Made by a program: the position numbers and the translations under genes
From: Sideroxydans sp.
GTDB lineage: Bacteria; Pseudomonadota; Gammaproteobacteria; Burkholderiales; Gallionellaceae
Assembly: GCA_030823965.1 (NCBI GenBank)
Contig: JAVBYP010000223.1
Location: 1 to 8,873, forward strand
DNA: 8,873 nt
Direction of reading: 5' to 3'
Shown here: in pieces, positions 1-6,847 of the stretch
Position numbering within the stretch: position 1 is the first letter of the stretch
Layout: the number at the start of each line of letters is the position of its first letter
The notes under the pieces: model-generated
Told to the model about the DNA's origin: nothing
The model's database searches: none
The model's input: only the letters and a program-made list of their open reading frames with translations

Positions 1-3
1 ACC

Positions 4-100
4 CGCCGTTAAAACCGACTGGGAGAGCGTGCTGGAGACAGCACCGCCGAAGGCGCAATACCCGTAACCGCTCAGGCTCAAGAACCAATCGGAACAGGCG
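4..100 (+). promoter_or_regulatory. Glycine riboswitch, aptamer I, with leader-linker helix
   Basis: First aptamer of a tandem glycine riboswitch controlling gcvT. The core blocks appear in the expected order: GGGAGAG (21-27), a first arm with a perfect 6-bp stem GTGCTG/CAGCAC (29-34 with 39-44), GCCGAAGG (46-53), and CTCAGGC (71-77). The closing stem P1 is CCGACT (15-20) with AATCGG (87-92), with one mismatch. The 5' leader CGCCGTT (4-10) pairs with the linker between the aptamers (93-100, one bulged A), which matches the leader-linker kink-turn helix known in this class. The second half is less canonical: GAAC stands where GGAC is usual (82-85), and the helix joining GAGAG to the CTC block contains an A-G mismatch. 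The transcription start and promoter lie upstream of the window. Confidence 0.88.
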
Positions 101-276
101 AATCTGGAGAGCGTCTGGGTTAGTTATTAGTCGTTAGTAGTTAGTCATTAGTTGGCGCCGTCCGCTTCGCGGGCTCGCTTTAACTAACACCTAACAGCTA
201 ACGACTAGCGACTGATTCTCGACCACCGAAGGGGCAGGCAACGCAAGTTGTAATCTCTCAGGTACCAAGGACAGAT
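101..276 (+). promoter_or_regulatory. Glycine riboswitch, aptamer II, with expanded arm
   Basis: Second glycine aptamer, next to the expression platform. Its core is more canonical than that of aptamer I: GGAGAG (106-111), ACCGAAGGGGCA (225-236), CTCTCAGG (255-262) and GGACAG (269-274). GAGAG (107-111) pairs perfectly with CTCTC (255-259). The closing stem P1 is short, ATCT (102-105) with AGAT (273-276). The arm between GGAGAG and ACCGAAGG is normally a short hairpin. Here it is opened by a long inverted repeat (about 117-218) while the arm base GTC/GAC (113-115 with 221-223) is kept. All conserved core residues survive, so ligand binding is plausibly intact; this is inference. Glycine riboswitches upstream of gcv operons are usually ON switches. 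Confidence 0.87.
117..218. repeat. Heptad-repeat inverted repeat inside aptamer II
   Basis: The left arm is five perfect tandem copies of the 7-mer TTAGTNN (120-154; NN = TA, CG, AG, CA, TG). The right arm (182-216) is the complementary series, three NNCTAAC heptads followed by two degenerate ones. The two arms fold on each other. The best block is TAGTCGTTAG (128-137) with CTAACGACTA (198-207), 10 bp perfect. It is followed by GTTAG/CTAAC (140-144 with 191-195) and TTAGTT/AACTAA (148-153 with 182-187). The apex has its own hairpin, GTCCGC (160-165) with GCGGGC (169-174) around a TTC loop. There is no coding capacity and no transposase. It looks like an interspersed, MITE-like or REP-like element, and recalls the heptameric short tandem repeats of cyanobacteria. 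I see no clear target-site duplication. Confidence 0.85.
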
Positions 277-278
277 GG

Positions 279-311
279 GGCGCAGCGCGAGATCGCGCTG
301 CGCCTTTTTTT
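279..311 (+). terminator. Intrinsic terminator of the gcvT riboswitch
   Basis: A perfect GC-rich hairpin, GGCGCAGCGCG (279-289) with CGCGCTGCGCC (294-304) around the loop AGAT, is followed directly by seven T residues (305-311). It lies two bases after the closing stem of aptamer II and 20 bases before the gcvT start. This is the expression platform of a transcription-attenuation riboswitch. By family precedent the terminator forms when glycine is low and is prevented when glycine is bound. I could not identify the competing antiterminator pairing by eye. Confidence 0.9.
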
Positions 312-330
312 ATTCTTTACGAAAGCGCAT

Positions 331-1416
331 ATGACGACTCTCAAAGTGACTCCCCTCAACGCCGCACACCGTGCGATGGGCGCGAAGATGGTGGATTTCG
401 GCGGTTGGGACATGCCGGTCAACTACGGCTCACAGATCGACGAACACCATCAAGTACGTAACGACGTCGGCATGTTCGACGTATGCCATATGCGCGTCAT
501 CGATGCCAAAGGCGACGGCGTACGCGCTTTCCTGCGCTACCTGCTGGCGAACAACGCCGACAAGATCACCGTGCCCGGCAAGGCGCTCTATTCCGCCATG
601 CTGCGCCCCGACGGCCATGTGATCGACGACCTCATCATCTACTTCATGACCGAGCAGTGGTTCCGCATCGTAGTGAATGCAGGTACTGCCGACAAAGACA
701 TCGCGTGGATGAAAGAACAAGCAGCGACCCACGCCCCCAAGCTCAGCATCACCTCGCGCGACGATCTGGCGATGGTCGCCATCCAAGGTCCTAACGCACG
801 CAACAAAATATGGGAAGTGTTGCCCCAGACCAAAGCTGCGACAGAGAACCTCGTTAACTTCCAAGCCGCAGATTGCGGCGAGTATTTCGTGGCACGCACT
901 GGTTACACCGGCGAAGACGGTTTCGAGGTGATGCTGCCGAAAGAAAAAGTGGAGGCGTTCTGGTATGCGTTGAACAAAGTCGGCGTCAAACCCATCGGCT
1001 TGGGCGCTCGCGACACGCTGCGTCTGGAAGCGGGGATGAACCTGTACGGACAAGACATGGACGAGAGCGTCGGCCCGTTGGAGTCAGGTCTCGCTTGGAC
1101 AGTCGATCTGAAGAGCGAACGCGACTTCATCGGCAAAGCCGCGCTGTTGGCTAACCCTCCCAGCAGCAAGCTGGTCGGCTTGGTACTGTTGGATCGCGGC
1201 GTGTTGCGCGGACACCAGAAGGTAAAGACTCCGCACGGCGAAGGCGAGATCACCAGTGGAAGCTTCTCACCCACGCTAGAAAAATCTATCGCACTGGCGC
1301 GCGTGCCGAACGGCGTTACGATAGGCGATACCGTGCAAGTCGAGATCCGCGACAAATTGTTGAATGCATCCGTAGTGAAATACCCATTCGCCCGCAACGG
1401 CAAAGGCTTACTTTAA
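331..1416 (+). CDS. gcvT: Aminomethyltransferase (glycine cleavage T protein)
   Basis: A 361-residue cytoplasmic T protein. It takes the aminomethyl group from lipoylated H protein, releases ammonia and passes the methylene to tetrahydrofolate. Full-length family features are visible in order: [20 protein letters not shown] near the N-terminus, GMFDVCHM (residues 47-54, usually VSHM), [10 protein letters not shown] with the folate-site Asp pair at 99-100, [43 protein letters not shown], and the C-terminal [18 protein letters not shown]. The start aligns with E. coli GcvT. It has no good Shine-Dalgarno sequence (ACGAAAGCGCAT precedes the ATG) and lies 20 bases after the riboswitch terminator. 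It is the first gene of the gcvT-gcvH-gcvP operon, with gcvH starting 20 bases downstream. Confidence 0.97.
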   Translation: MTTLKVTPLNAAHRAMGAKMVDFGGWDMPVNYGSQIDEHHQVRNDVGMFDVCHMRVIDAKGDGVRAFLRYLLANNADKITVPGKALYSAMLRPDGHVIDDLIIYFMTEQWFRIVVNAGTADKDIAWMKEQAATHAPKLSITSRDDLAMVAIQGPNARNKIWEVLPQTKAATENLVNFQAADCGEYFVARTGYTGEDGFEVMLPKEKVEAFWYALNKVGVKPIGLGARDTLRLEAGMNLYGQDMDESVGPLESGLAWTVDLKSERDFIGKAALLANPPSSKLVGLVLLDRGVLRGHQKVKTPHGEGEITSGSFSPTLEKSIALARVPNGVTIGDTVQVEIRDKLLNASVVKYPFARNGKGLL

Positions 1417-1424
1417 TTTTTCTT

Positions 1425-1429
1425 GAGGA
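1425..1429 (+). promoter_or_regulatory. Ribosome binding site deciding the gcvH start
   Basis: GAGGA is only one base from the ATG at 1431 but seven bases from the in-frame ATG at 1437. The latter spacing is normal for a Shine-Dalgarno sequence, so 1437 is preferred as the gcvH start. Confidence 0.7.
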
Positions 1430-1436
1430 CATGACC

Positions 1437-1826
1437 ATGAGCAATCCAAGCAACCTGAAATACACAGCCTCCCACGAGTGGATCAAGACCGAAGCCGACG
1501 GCAGCATCACCGTGGGCATCACACAACACGCGCAAGAATTGCTGGGCGACATGGTGTTCGTCGAAGCGCCTACCGCTGGCCGCAAGCTGAAAGCCAAGGA
1601 AGAGTGTGCAGTCGTTGAATCGGTGAAAGCTGCTGCGGATGTTTACGCACCTGTCTCTGGCGAAGTCATCGCAGCGAATGGCGACCTAGACGGCTCTCCA
1701 GAGAACATCAACAGCGACCCGTATGGCGCGTGGATCTTCAAGATGAAACCAGACAATGCTGCCGATGTGGCCGCCCTGCTGGACGCTGCCGCGTACCAAG
1801 CCGTCGTTGATAGCGAAGCACACTAG
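1437..1826 (+). CDS. gcvH: Glycine cleavage system H protein
   Basis: A 129-residue lipoyl carrier protein that shuttles the aminomethyl group between P and T proteins and is reoxidised by L protein. The lipoylated lysine is in ESVKAAAD (Lys64 with the chosen start), the same position as in E. coli GcvH. Further family landmarks are the N-terminal [43 protein letters not shown], and the end [15 protein letters not shown]. An in-frame ATG at 1431 would add two residues. I chose 1437 because GAGGA at 1425-1429 is correctly spaced for it, and because the 129-residue length and MSN start match E. coli. It follows gcvT by 20 bases. A palindromic repeat lies between it and gcvP. Confidence 0.96.
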   Translation: MSNPSNLKYTASHEWIKTEADGSITVGITQHAQELLGDMVFVEAPTAGRKLKAKEECAVVESVKAAADVYAPVSGEVIAANGDLDGSPENINSDPYGAWIFKMKPDNAADVAALLDAAAYQAVVDSEAH

Positions 1827-1840
1827 AAAAGAATAAACCT

Positions 1841-1945
1841 GCTGCGAGGTCGGATTGCGGCGTTGCGCAGTGCTCGGAATCCTCATGTACGGAATGTTCA
1901 TTCCGGTTCCTCCGCACTGTGCGCCTTGCACACCAACCTCTCACG
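1841..1945. repeat. REP-like palindromic element between gcvH and gcvP
   Basis: The 165-base gap between gcvH and gcvP holds a nested palindrome. The outer stem is GCGCAGTGC (1865-1873) with GCACTGTGC (1914-1922), 9 bp with one G-U. The middle stem is GGAA (1876-1879) with TTCC (1907-1910). The inner hairpin is a perfect CGGAAT (1890-1895) with ATTCCG (1900-1905) around GTTC. No T tract follows, so it is not a standard terminator. From memory, closely similar palindromes (GCGCAGTGCTCGGAATCCTC core) are common between genes in betaproteobacteria; I could not check this. The minus-strand reading frame through it looks like a by-product of the repeat. Outer limits are approximate. It may stabilise the upstream gcvTH message or reduce read-through into gcvP. 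Confidence 0.7.
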
Positions 1946-1991
1946 ACGGTTTCTTCATTCCTAGCACTCCTAATTTAGAACAGCTCAGACC

Positions 1992-4847
1992 ATGAACAAT
2001 ACCGACCAATTCGTCACCCGCCACAACGGCCCCAGCGCAAGCGACGTGCAAGCCATGTTGAACAAGATCGATGCGCCTTCACTCGATGCGCTTATCGACC
2101 AGACCGTGCCTGCCGCTATCCGTTTGCAGAAGCCACTGAACTTGCCCGATGGCATGAGTGAATACGCGTTCTTGCAACATCTGCGCGACATCGCGGCCAA
2201 GAACAAGTTGTTCAAGAATTACATCGGGCTGGGTTACTACGACACCATCGTGCCGCCGGTCATCCAGCGCAACGTGTTGGAGAACCCGGGTTGGTACACC
2301 GCTTACACACCGTATCAGGCAGAGATCGCGCAAGGCCGTTTGGAAGCGCTGTTGAATTTCCAGACCATGGTGTGCGACCTCACGGGCATGGAGATCGCCA
2401 ACGCCTCCTTGCTGGATGAAGCGACTGCCGCTGCGGAAGCGATGACGATGTTGCACGGTCTGCGTTCGCGCGAAGACGTGGCGGCAGGCAAGAACAGCTT
2501 CTTCGTGTCGCACGAATGTTTCCCACAGACCATCGAGTTGTTGAAGACACGCGCCAAGCCGCTCGGCATCGAATTGGTCATCGGCGACTTCAAGACCGTC
2601 ACCCTAAACGACAAATTGTATGGCGCGCTGTTGCAATATCCCGCCGCTAACGGCGTGGTGCATGACTACGCCGATTTCGTCGCGCGTGCCAAAGCGAATG
2701 GCATGACCGTCGCCGTCGCTGCCGATATCTTGAGCCTAGTGTTGCTCACGCCGCCGGGCGAGTGGGGCGCAGACGTGGTGCTGGGTTCTACCCAACGCTT
2801 CGGCGTACCGATGGGTTACGGCGGTCCGCACGCCGCGTTCTTCGCCTGCCGCGACGCGCACAAACGTTCGATGCCCGGTCGCATCATCGGCGTGTCGGTG
2901 GATGCCGATGGCAACCCAGCGTTACGCATGGCGTTGCAGACACGCGAACAACACATCCGCCGCGAGAAAGCCACTTCCAACATCTGCACCGCACAAGCAT
3001 TGCTCGCCATCATGGCTTCGATGTACGCGGTGTATCACGGTGCTGATGGATTGCGCGCCATCGCGGCTCAGGTTCACCGTGCAGCCGCACTTCTCGCCAG
3101 CGAGTTGAAGAAGCTTGGCTACAAGGTCGCTTACGACACCTTCTTCGACACAGTGAAACTGACGCAGACCGACAATGTGAAGATCCATGCGCTGGCTGAA
3201 GCTGCGCGCATCAACTTCCGCTACAGCACCGAAGGCATCGGCATCGCGCTGGACCAGACCACTTCGGTGGACGATCTCAATGCCATCCTCGCGGTGTTCG
3301 CGCGAGCTGCGGGCAAGACTGCTCCAACCGTCACCGCCGCACAGGTCGCCGCGCAAGCACTGCTGTTTAAGCAACGCCAGTCGGCCATCCTGAGCCATCC
3401 GGTGTTCAACACTTATCACTCCGAGACGGAGATGATGCGTTACATCAAACGACTGGAGAACAAAGACCTGTCGCTCACGCACTCCATGATCTCGCTCGGC
3501 TCTTGCACCATGAAGCTGAACGCGGCATCGGAGATGCTGGGACTGACTTGGCCTGAGTTCGCCAACCTGCATCCTTTCGTGCCGATGGAACAGGCCGAGG
3601 GTTACCAAGCACTCATCGCGGGCCTGGATGCGGCATTGTCCGAGATCACCGGCTTCGCGCAGATGAGCTTCCAGCCCAACAGCGGCGCGTCCGGTGAATA
3701 TGCCGGCCTTCTGGTCATTCAGGCCTATCACCGTTCGCGCGGCGAAGGTCAGCGCAACGTGGTGCTCATCCCCTCCTCCGCACACGGCACCAACCCAGCC
3801 AGTGCAGCAATGTGCGGCATGCACATCGTGGTGGTGAAGTGCGATGCCAAGGGCAACATCGACGTGGACGATCTGCGCGCGAAAGCAGAAGAACACAAGG
3901 CCGACTTGTCCTGCCTGATGGTGACCTACCCTAGCACGCACGGCGTGTACGAGGAGAGTATCAAGGACATCACCGCGATCATCCACGCCAACGGCGGCCA
4001 GGTGTACATGGACGGCGCGAACATGAATGCGCAGGTCGGCCTCACCAGCCCTGGCAACATCGGCGCGGACGTGTGTCACTTGAATCTGCACAAGACCTTC
4101 GCCATCCCCCACGGCGGTGGCGGACCGGGCGCGGGCCCCATCGGCGTGGCAGCACATCTCACGCCGTTCTTGCCATCCCACCCCGTTGTCAAAGTCGGCG
4201 GTGCACAAGGCATCCACGCGGTATCTGCTGCGCCCTACGGCAGCGCGCTGATCCTGCTCATCTCTTACGGCTACATCAAGATGATGGGCGGCAAGGGACT
4301 GACCGAAGCGACCAAGATGGCGATCCTGAATGCCAACTACATCAAGGAATCGCTGAAGGATAGCTACGCCACCTTGTACAGCGGCAGCAACGGTCGTTGC
4401 GCGCACGAGATGATCTTGGATTGTCGCGAATGGAAGAAAGACGGCGTCGAAGTGTCCGACATCGCCAAACGTCTGATGGACTTCGGCTTCCACGCACCGA
4501 CCACCTCTTTCCCCGTAGTGGACACGCTGATGGTGGAACCGACCGAGAGCGAATCGAAAGCTGAACTCGACCGCTTCTGCGACGCGATGATCGCCATCCG
4601 CAAGGAGATCGAAGAAGTCATCACGGGCAAGGTCGACAAGAAGGACAACATCCTCAAGCACGCTCCGCACACGGCGAAATCGGTCTGCGCCAACGAGTGG
4701 AAGAAGCCCTACTCACGTGAACAAGCTGCTTTCCCGCTGCCCTACGTGCGTGAGAATAAGTTCTGGCCTGCCGTGGCGAGAGTGGATAATGTGTATGGCG
4801 ACAAGAACCTCATCTGTTCTTGCCCACCCATCACGTCGTACATCTAA
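1992..4847 (+). CDS. gcvP: Glycine dehydrogenase (decarboxylating), P protein
   Basis: A 951-residue PLP enzyme that decarboxylates glycine and loads the aminomethyl group onto lipoyl-H protein. Its length is close to the 957 residues of E. coli GcvP, so this is the single-chain homodimeric form, not the split GcvPA/GcvPB form. N-terminal landmarks are [28 protein letters not shown] (written in the protein from about residue 97), [29 protein letters not shown] and [20 protein letters not shown]. The C-terminal half carries [25 protein letters not shown], and the PLP-lysine motif [16 protein letters not shown], with the lysine at residue 701. The end [14 protein letters not shown] is intact, and no frameshift is seen. 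No clear Shine-Dalgarno sequence precedes the ATG (CAGCTCAGACC). A palindromic repeat lies upstream and tpx starts 11 bases downstream. Confidence 0.97.
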   Translation: MNNTDQFVTRHNGPSASDVQAMLNKIDAPSLDALIDQTVPAAIRLQKPLNLPDGMSEYAFLQHLRDIAAKNKLFKNYIGLGYYDTIVPPVIQRNVLENPGWYTAYTPYQAEIAQGRLEALLNFQTMVCDLTGMEIANASLLDEATAAAEAMTMLHGLRSREDVAAGKNSFFVSHECFPQTIELLKTRAKPLGIELVIGDFKTVTLNDKLYGALLQYPAANGVVHDYADFVARAKANGMTVAVAADILSLVLLTPPGEWGADVVLGSTQRFGVPMGYGGPHAAFFACRDAHKRSMPGRIIGVSVDADGNPALRMALQTREQHIRREKATSNICTAQALLAIMASMYAVYHGADGLRAIAAQVHRAAALLASELKKLGYKVAYDTFFDTVKLTQTDNVKIHALAEAARINFRYSTEGIGIALDQTTSVDDLNAILAVFARAAGKTAPTVTAAQVAAQALLFKQRQSAILSHPVFNTYHSETEMMRYIKRLENKDLSLTHSMISLGSCTMKLNAASEMLGLTWPEFANLHPFVPMEQAEGYQALIAGLDAALSEITGFAQMSFQPNSGASGEYAGLLVIQAYHRSRGEGQRNVVLIPSSAHGTNPASAAMCGMHIVVVKCDAKGNIDVDDLRAKAEEHKADLSCLMVTYPSTHGVYEESIKDITAIIHANGGQVYMDGANMNAQVGLTSPGNIGADVCHLNLHKTFAIPHGGGGPGAGPIGVAAHLTPFLPSHPVVKVGGAQGIHAVSAAPYGSALILLISYGYIKMMGGKGLTEATKMAILNANYIKESLKDSYATLYSGSNGRCAHEMILDCREWKKDGVEVSDIAKRLMDFGFHAPTTSFPVVDTLMVEPTESESKAELDRFCDAMIAIRKEIEEVITGKVDKKDNILKHAPHTAKSVCANEWKKPYSREQAAFPLPYVRENKFWPAVARVDNVYGDKNLICSCPPITSYI

Positions 4848-4851
4848 GGAG
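4846..4851 (+). promoter_or_regulatory. Ribosome binding site of tpx
   Basis: AAGGAG overlaps the gcvP stop codon (TAA at 4845-4847) and is seven bases from the ATG at 4859. It fixes that ATG as the tpx start, rather than the in-frame ATG at 4820 inside gcvP. It also suggests translational coupling with gcvP. Confidence 0.8.
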
Positions 4852-4858
4852 CACCATC

Positions 4859-5380
4859 ATGGCTAAAGACGTCAAGAACACAACCGGCACCACCCTAGGC
4901 GGCGCGCCTGTCACTTTGTTCGGCAAATTCCCCGAGGTCGGACAAACTGCCCCAGCTTTCACGCTGGTGGACAAAGATCTGAAAGACGTCGCGCTGCAAT
5001 CCTTCGCAGGCAAGCGCAAGGTGCTGAACATCGTGCCGAGCTTGGATACTGCCGTGTGCGCCACCTCGACACGCAAATTCAATGAAGCCGCGAGCAAACT
5101 GGACAACACGGTCGTGCTGGTTATCTCGGCTGACTTGCCCTTCGCGATGAGTCGCTTCTGCGTAGCTGAAGGTCTGGAGAATGTGGTCACCCTGTCGCTG
5201 ATGCGAGGCCGCGATTTCATGCGCAACTACGGCGTGAAGATCGCCGACACCGTGTTGTCTGGTGTGACAGCGCGTGCCGTGCTGGTGCTGGATGAGAAAG
5301 ACCAGATCATCCATGCCGAGTTGGTGAGCGACATCACGCATGAGCCGAACTACGACGCAGCTTTGGCAGTGCTGAGCTAA
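4859..5380 (+). CDS. tpx: Thiol peroxidase, atypical 2-Cys peroxiredoxin
   Basis: A 173-residue Tpx-type peroxiredoxin that reduces hydrogen and alkyl peroxides, normally using thioredoxin. The peroxidatic cysteine is Cys67 in [16 protein letters not shown] and the resolving cysteine is Cys101 in [11 protein letters not shown], the Tpx arrangement. The conserved arginine in [10 protein letters not shown] is Arg139. The N-terminal [24 protein letters not shown] and C-terminal [12 protein letters not shown] are also typical of the family. An in-frame ATG at 4820 would add 13 residues from within gcvP; I reject it because AAGGAG is correctly spaced for 4859 and MAKDVKN fits family N-termini. There is no signal peptide, so it should be cytoplasmic (some family members are periplasmic). 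The 11-base gap after gcvP suggests co-transcription with the glycine cleavage genes. Confidence 0.95.
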   Translation: MAKDVKNTTGTTLGGAPVTLFGKFPEVGQTAPAFTLVDKDLKDVALQSFAGKRKVLNIVPSLDTAVCATSTRKFNEAASKLDNTVVLVISADLPFAMSRFCVAEGLENVVTLSLMRGRDFMRNYGVKIADTVLSGVTARAVLVLDEKDQIIHAELVSDITHEPNYDAALAVLS

Positions 5381-5386
5381 AGACAA

Positions 5387-5698
5387 ATGAACAAGATTCA
5401 CAGGCAGATCATCGGCATCAGCTGGCTCATATTGGGTGCGCTGATATTCTCGCCGCTGGTCCTCAAGCTAGGTGTCGCAGCCGATACCGCCGTCATCAGT
5501 GGTGTATTGATGGGCTTGCTCTTCATCGCAGGTGGTTTTGTATTGGCGGCCAATCTGCGCAGGTTCTCTTGGGTATGTCACCCCTGCGCTCTGCTCTCTT
5601 TGTTCACCTTCCCCATCGGCACTGCGATCGCTATCTATTACCTCTTGTTCTTCTTCCGTTCCATGCAGATGGCGCGTAAGCATATCGAGGGACAGTGA
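5387..5698 (+). CDS. Small membrane protein with a CxxC motif, function unknown
   Basis: A 103-residue hydrophobic protein that I do not recognise. Three hydrophobic stretches are visible: residues 8-29, 35-55 and about 68-90. The last contains a Pro-Ile-Gly-Thr kink (76-79), so it may be a re-entrant or double segment. Between the second and third lies NLRRFSWVCHPC (56-67), with Cys64 and Cys67 forming a CxxC pair at the membrane edge. By the positive-inside rule this loop is probably cytoplasmic. The C-terminus is basic (RSMQMARKH). The start is six bases after the tpx stop, with only a weak ribosome binding site. Its stop is followed one base later by the dgkA start, so it is embedded in an operon. 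A real gene is supported by its length, membrane pattern and tight spacing; no family is assigned. Confidence 0.75.
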   Translation: MNKIHRQIIGISWLILGALIFSPLVLKLGVAADTAVISGVLMGLLFIAGGFVLAANLRRFSWVCHPCALLSLFTFPIGTAIAIYYLLFFFRSMQMARKHIEGQ

Positions 5699-5699
5699 G

Positions 5700-6068
5700 A
5701 TGGAGAGCCCGAACAAGTTCGATCCAGGTCCTTTGCATGTCTTCCATGCACTGAAGGCAGCACTGAACGGTTTTCGTGAAGCTTGGGAATACGAAGATGC
5801 GTTCCGCCAAGAGCTGTTCGTTGCCGCCATCGCTATCCCGTTCGCTCTGCTCTACCCCACGGACAAGATCAGTAAGATATTGATGGTGTCGAGCATCTTG
5901 CTGGTGCTAGTGCTCGAACTGGTCAACTCTGCCATCGAAGCCGCTGTGGACCACACGTCGCTCGATCAGCATCCCTTCGCGAAACGCGCCAAAGACATCG
6001 CGGGTGCCGCAGTGCTCACCAGCATGGTCAATGTATTGGTGGTGTGGGGCATCATCTTGTTCGCATAA
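5700..6068 (+). CDS. dgkA: Diacylglycerol kinase (prokaryotic DgkA type)
   Basis: A 122-residue integral inner-membrane kinase that phosphorylates diacylglycerol to phosphatidic acid with ATP, recycling lipid released by phosphoglycerol transfer. Its length equals that of E. coli DgkA. Catalytic-site residues of the family are all present: Glu32, AFRQE (34-38), ELVNSAIEAAVD with Glu73, Asn76 and Glu80, and AKDIAGAAV with Lys98 and Asp99. Three membrane segments are visible (about 39-52, 57-75 and 102-121) after an amphipathic N-terminus. The ATG at 5700 is preceded by GAGGGA (5687-5692) at seven bases. It starts one base after the preceding stop codon, suggesting coupled translation. Longer in-frame starts upstream run through the preceding gene in another frame and are not credible. 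Confidence 0.95.
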   Translation: MESPNKFDPGPLHVFHALKAALNGFREAWEYEDAFRQELFVAAIAIPFALLYPTDKISKILMVSSILLVLVLELVNSAIEAAVDHTSLDQHPFAKRAKDIAGAAVLTSMVNVLVVWGIILFA

Positions 6069-6079
6069 GGTGCAGGAAC

Positions 6080-6799
6080 ATGGCTAGCGACAACAAGAAA
6101 GCCAGACCCGATAATCTGTTGTTCCATTCTCACATCGAGATCTGCCGCATATTGCAGATGTTGGCGCATGAGCGCAGCCACATCGAAGCTGAGGTAGGCG
6201 AGCATCTTTCGTTCAAAGCGTTCATGCTCGCACTCGATCTGCCGCATGCTCGCTTCACCACCACCTTCTCTCCCAACAAAGAGGCGAACAGCGCGCTACT
6301 CACCTTCCCCGATGCGGTGGAATTCACCGCATCGGATTCGCAAGGCCTGCTGTATACGTTCGAAGCATCGTCCCCCGAAGAGACACAGATCGACGGGCAA
6401 CCCGCCATCCATTTCAGCTTGCCCAAGGCACTGTTGCTCCACAATCGGCGCGAACATGCCCGATTCTCTGCCTCTGACGATCTCTCTCTGCGTTGCGTCG
6501 CCGACGCTACTGGCTTCATGCCTTTCGAGTCCCGTATCACCGATGTGAGCCACGATGGTTTAGGCGTTCTCATCTATGACCTCGGCGTCCATCTGGAACC
6601 AAGTGCGATACTAAAGGGCAGTCGTATCATCACCCCCAGCGGTGATGCAGTGACTGCCGACCTTGAGCTGCGCCACATCACCACAGCTCAACTCCCAGAT
6701 GGCACCATGGCGAATCGCGCCGGCTTCCACTTTCTGCAAGCACCCAGCGAGATCTCGCAACTCATTGGCCTCTTCATCCAGAATATGGATAAGAAATAG
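6080..6799 (+). CDS. PilZ-domain protein, YcgR-like c-di-GMP receptor
   Basis: A 239-residue soluble protein with the two-part layout of YcgR: an N-terminal YcgR/PilZN-like beta domain (about 15-115) and a C-terminal PilZ domain (about 120-235). Both c-di-GMP binding motifs are present: the RxxxR motif within NRREHARF (Arg124 to Arg128) and the DxSxxG motif in DVSHDGLG (Asp155, Ser157, Gly160). In E. coli YcgR (244 residues) this architecture slows the flagellar motor; no flagellar gene is visible here, so the output is unknown. I chose the ATG at 6080, after AAGG (6067-6070) and AGGA (6074-6077), over an in-frame ATG at 6044 inside dgkA. It starts 11 bases after the dgkA stop. A probable new promoter lies just after its stop. 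Confidence 0.9.
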   Translation: MASDNKKARPDNLLFHSHIEICRILQMLAHERSHIEAEVGEHLSFKAFMLALDLPHARFTTTFSPNKEANSALLTFPDAVEFTASDSQGLLYTFEASSPEETQIDGQPAIHFSLPKALLLHNRREHARFSASDDLSLRCVADATGFMPFESRITDVSHDGLGVLIYDLGVHLEPSAILKGSRIITPSGDAVTADLELRHITTAQLPDGTMANRAGFHFLQAPSEISQLIGLFIQNMDKK

Positions 6800-6811
6800 A
6801 CTTGTCCCCTT

Positions 6812-6817
6812 TATAAT
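6812..6817 (+). promoter_or_regulatory. Probable sigma-70 -10 box for the kinase pair
   Basis: A perfect TATAAT lies 13 bases after the pilZ stop and 30 bases before the next start codon, leaving room for a leader of about 24 nt. The -35 region (about 6789-6794, ATAAGA) is a poor match, so strength is uncertain. No terminator was seen between pilZ and this site. Confidence 0.55.
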
Positions 6818-6847
6818 CCGCACCTATCACCCACCGATCGAATCAAC

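Noticed and set aside
120..216. Heptad repeats as a CRISPR array or plasmid iterons
   Set aside because: The units are 7 nt with no spacers, arranged as two opposed arms of one hairpin inside a riboswitch, and no cas or rep gene is present.
1865..1922. Palindrome after gcvH as a transcription terminator
   Set aside because: The stem is imperfect and no run of T follows. The genes on both sides belong to one pathway.
1686..1931. Minus-strand frame ending in a peptide like MRIPSTAQRRNPTS
   Set aside because: It runs through the REP-like palindrome and the 3' end of gcvH. The peptide is what this common repeat gives when read backwards, not evidence of a gene.
2922..4670. A 582-codon open frame on the minus strand opposite gcvP
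   Set aside because: It lies entirely antisense to an intact gcvP. Its product is rich in His, Arg, Ala and Val with no recognisable domain, as expected from a shadow frame opposite biased GC-rich codons.
4820..4858. N-terminal extension of Tpx from the ATG at 4820
   Set aside because: It would overlap gcvP and has no ribosome binding site, and the AAGGAG at 4846-4851 is properly spaced for 4859.
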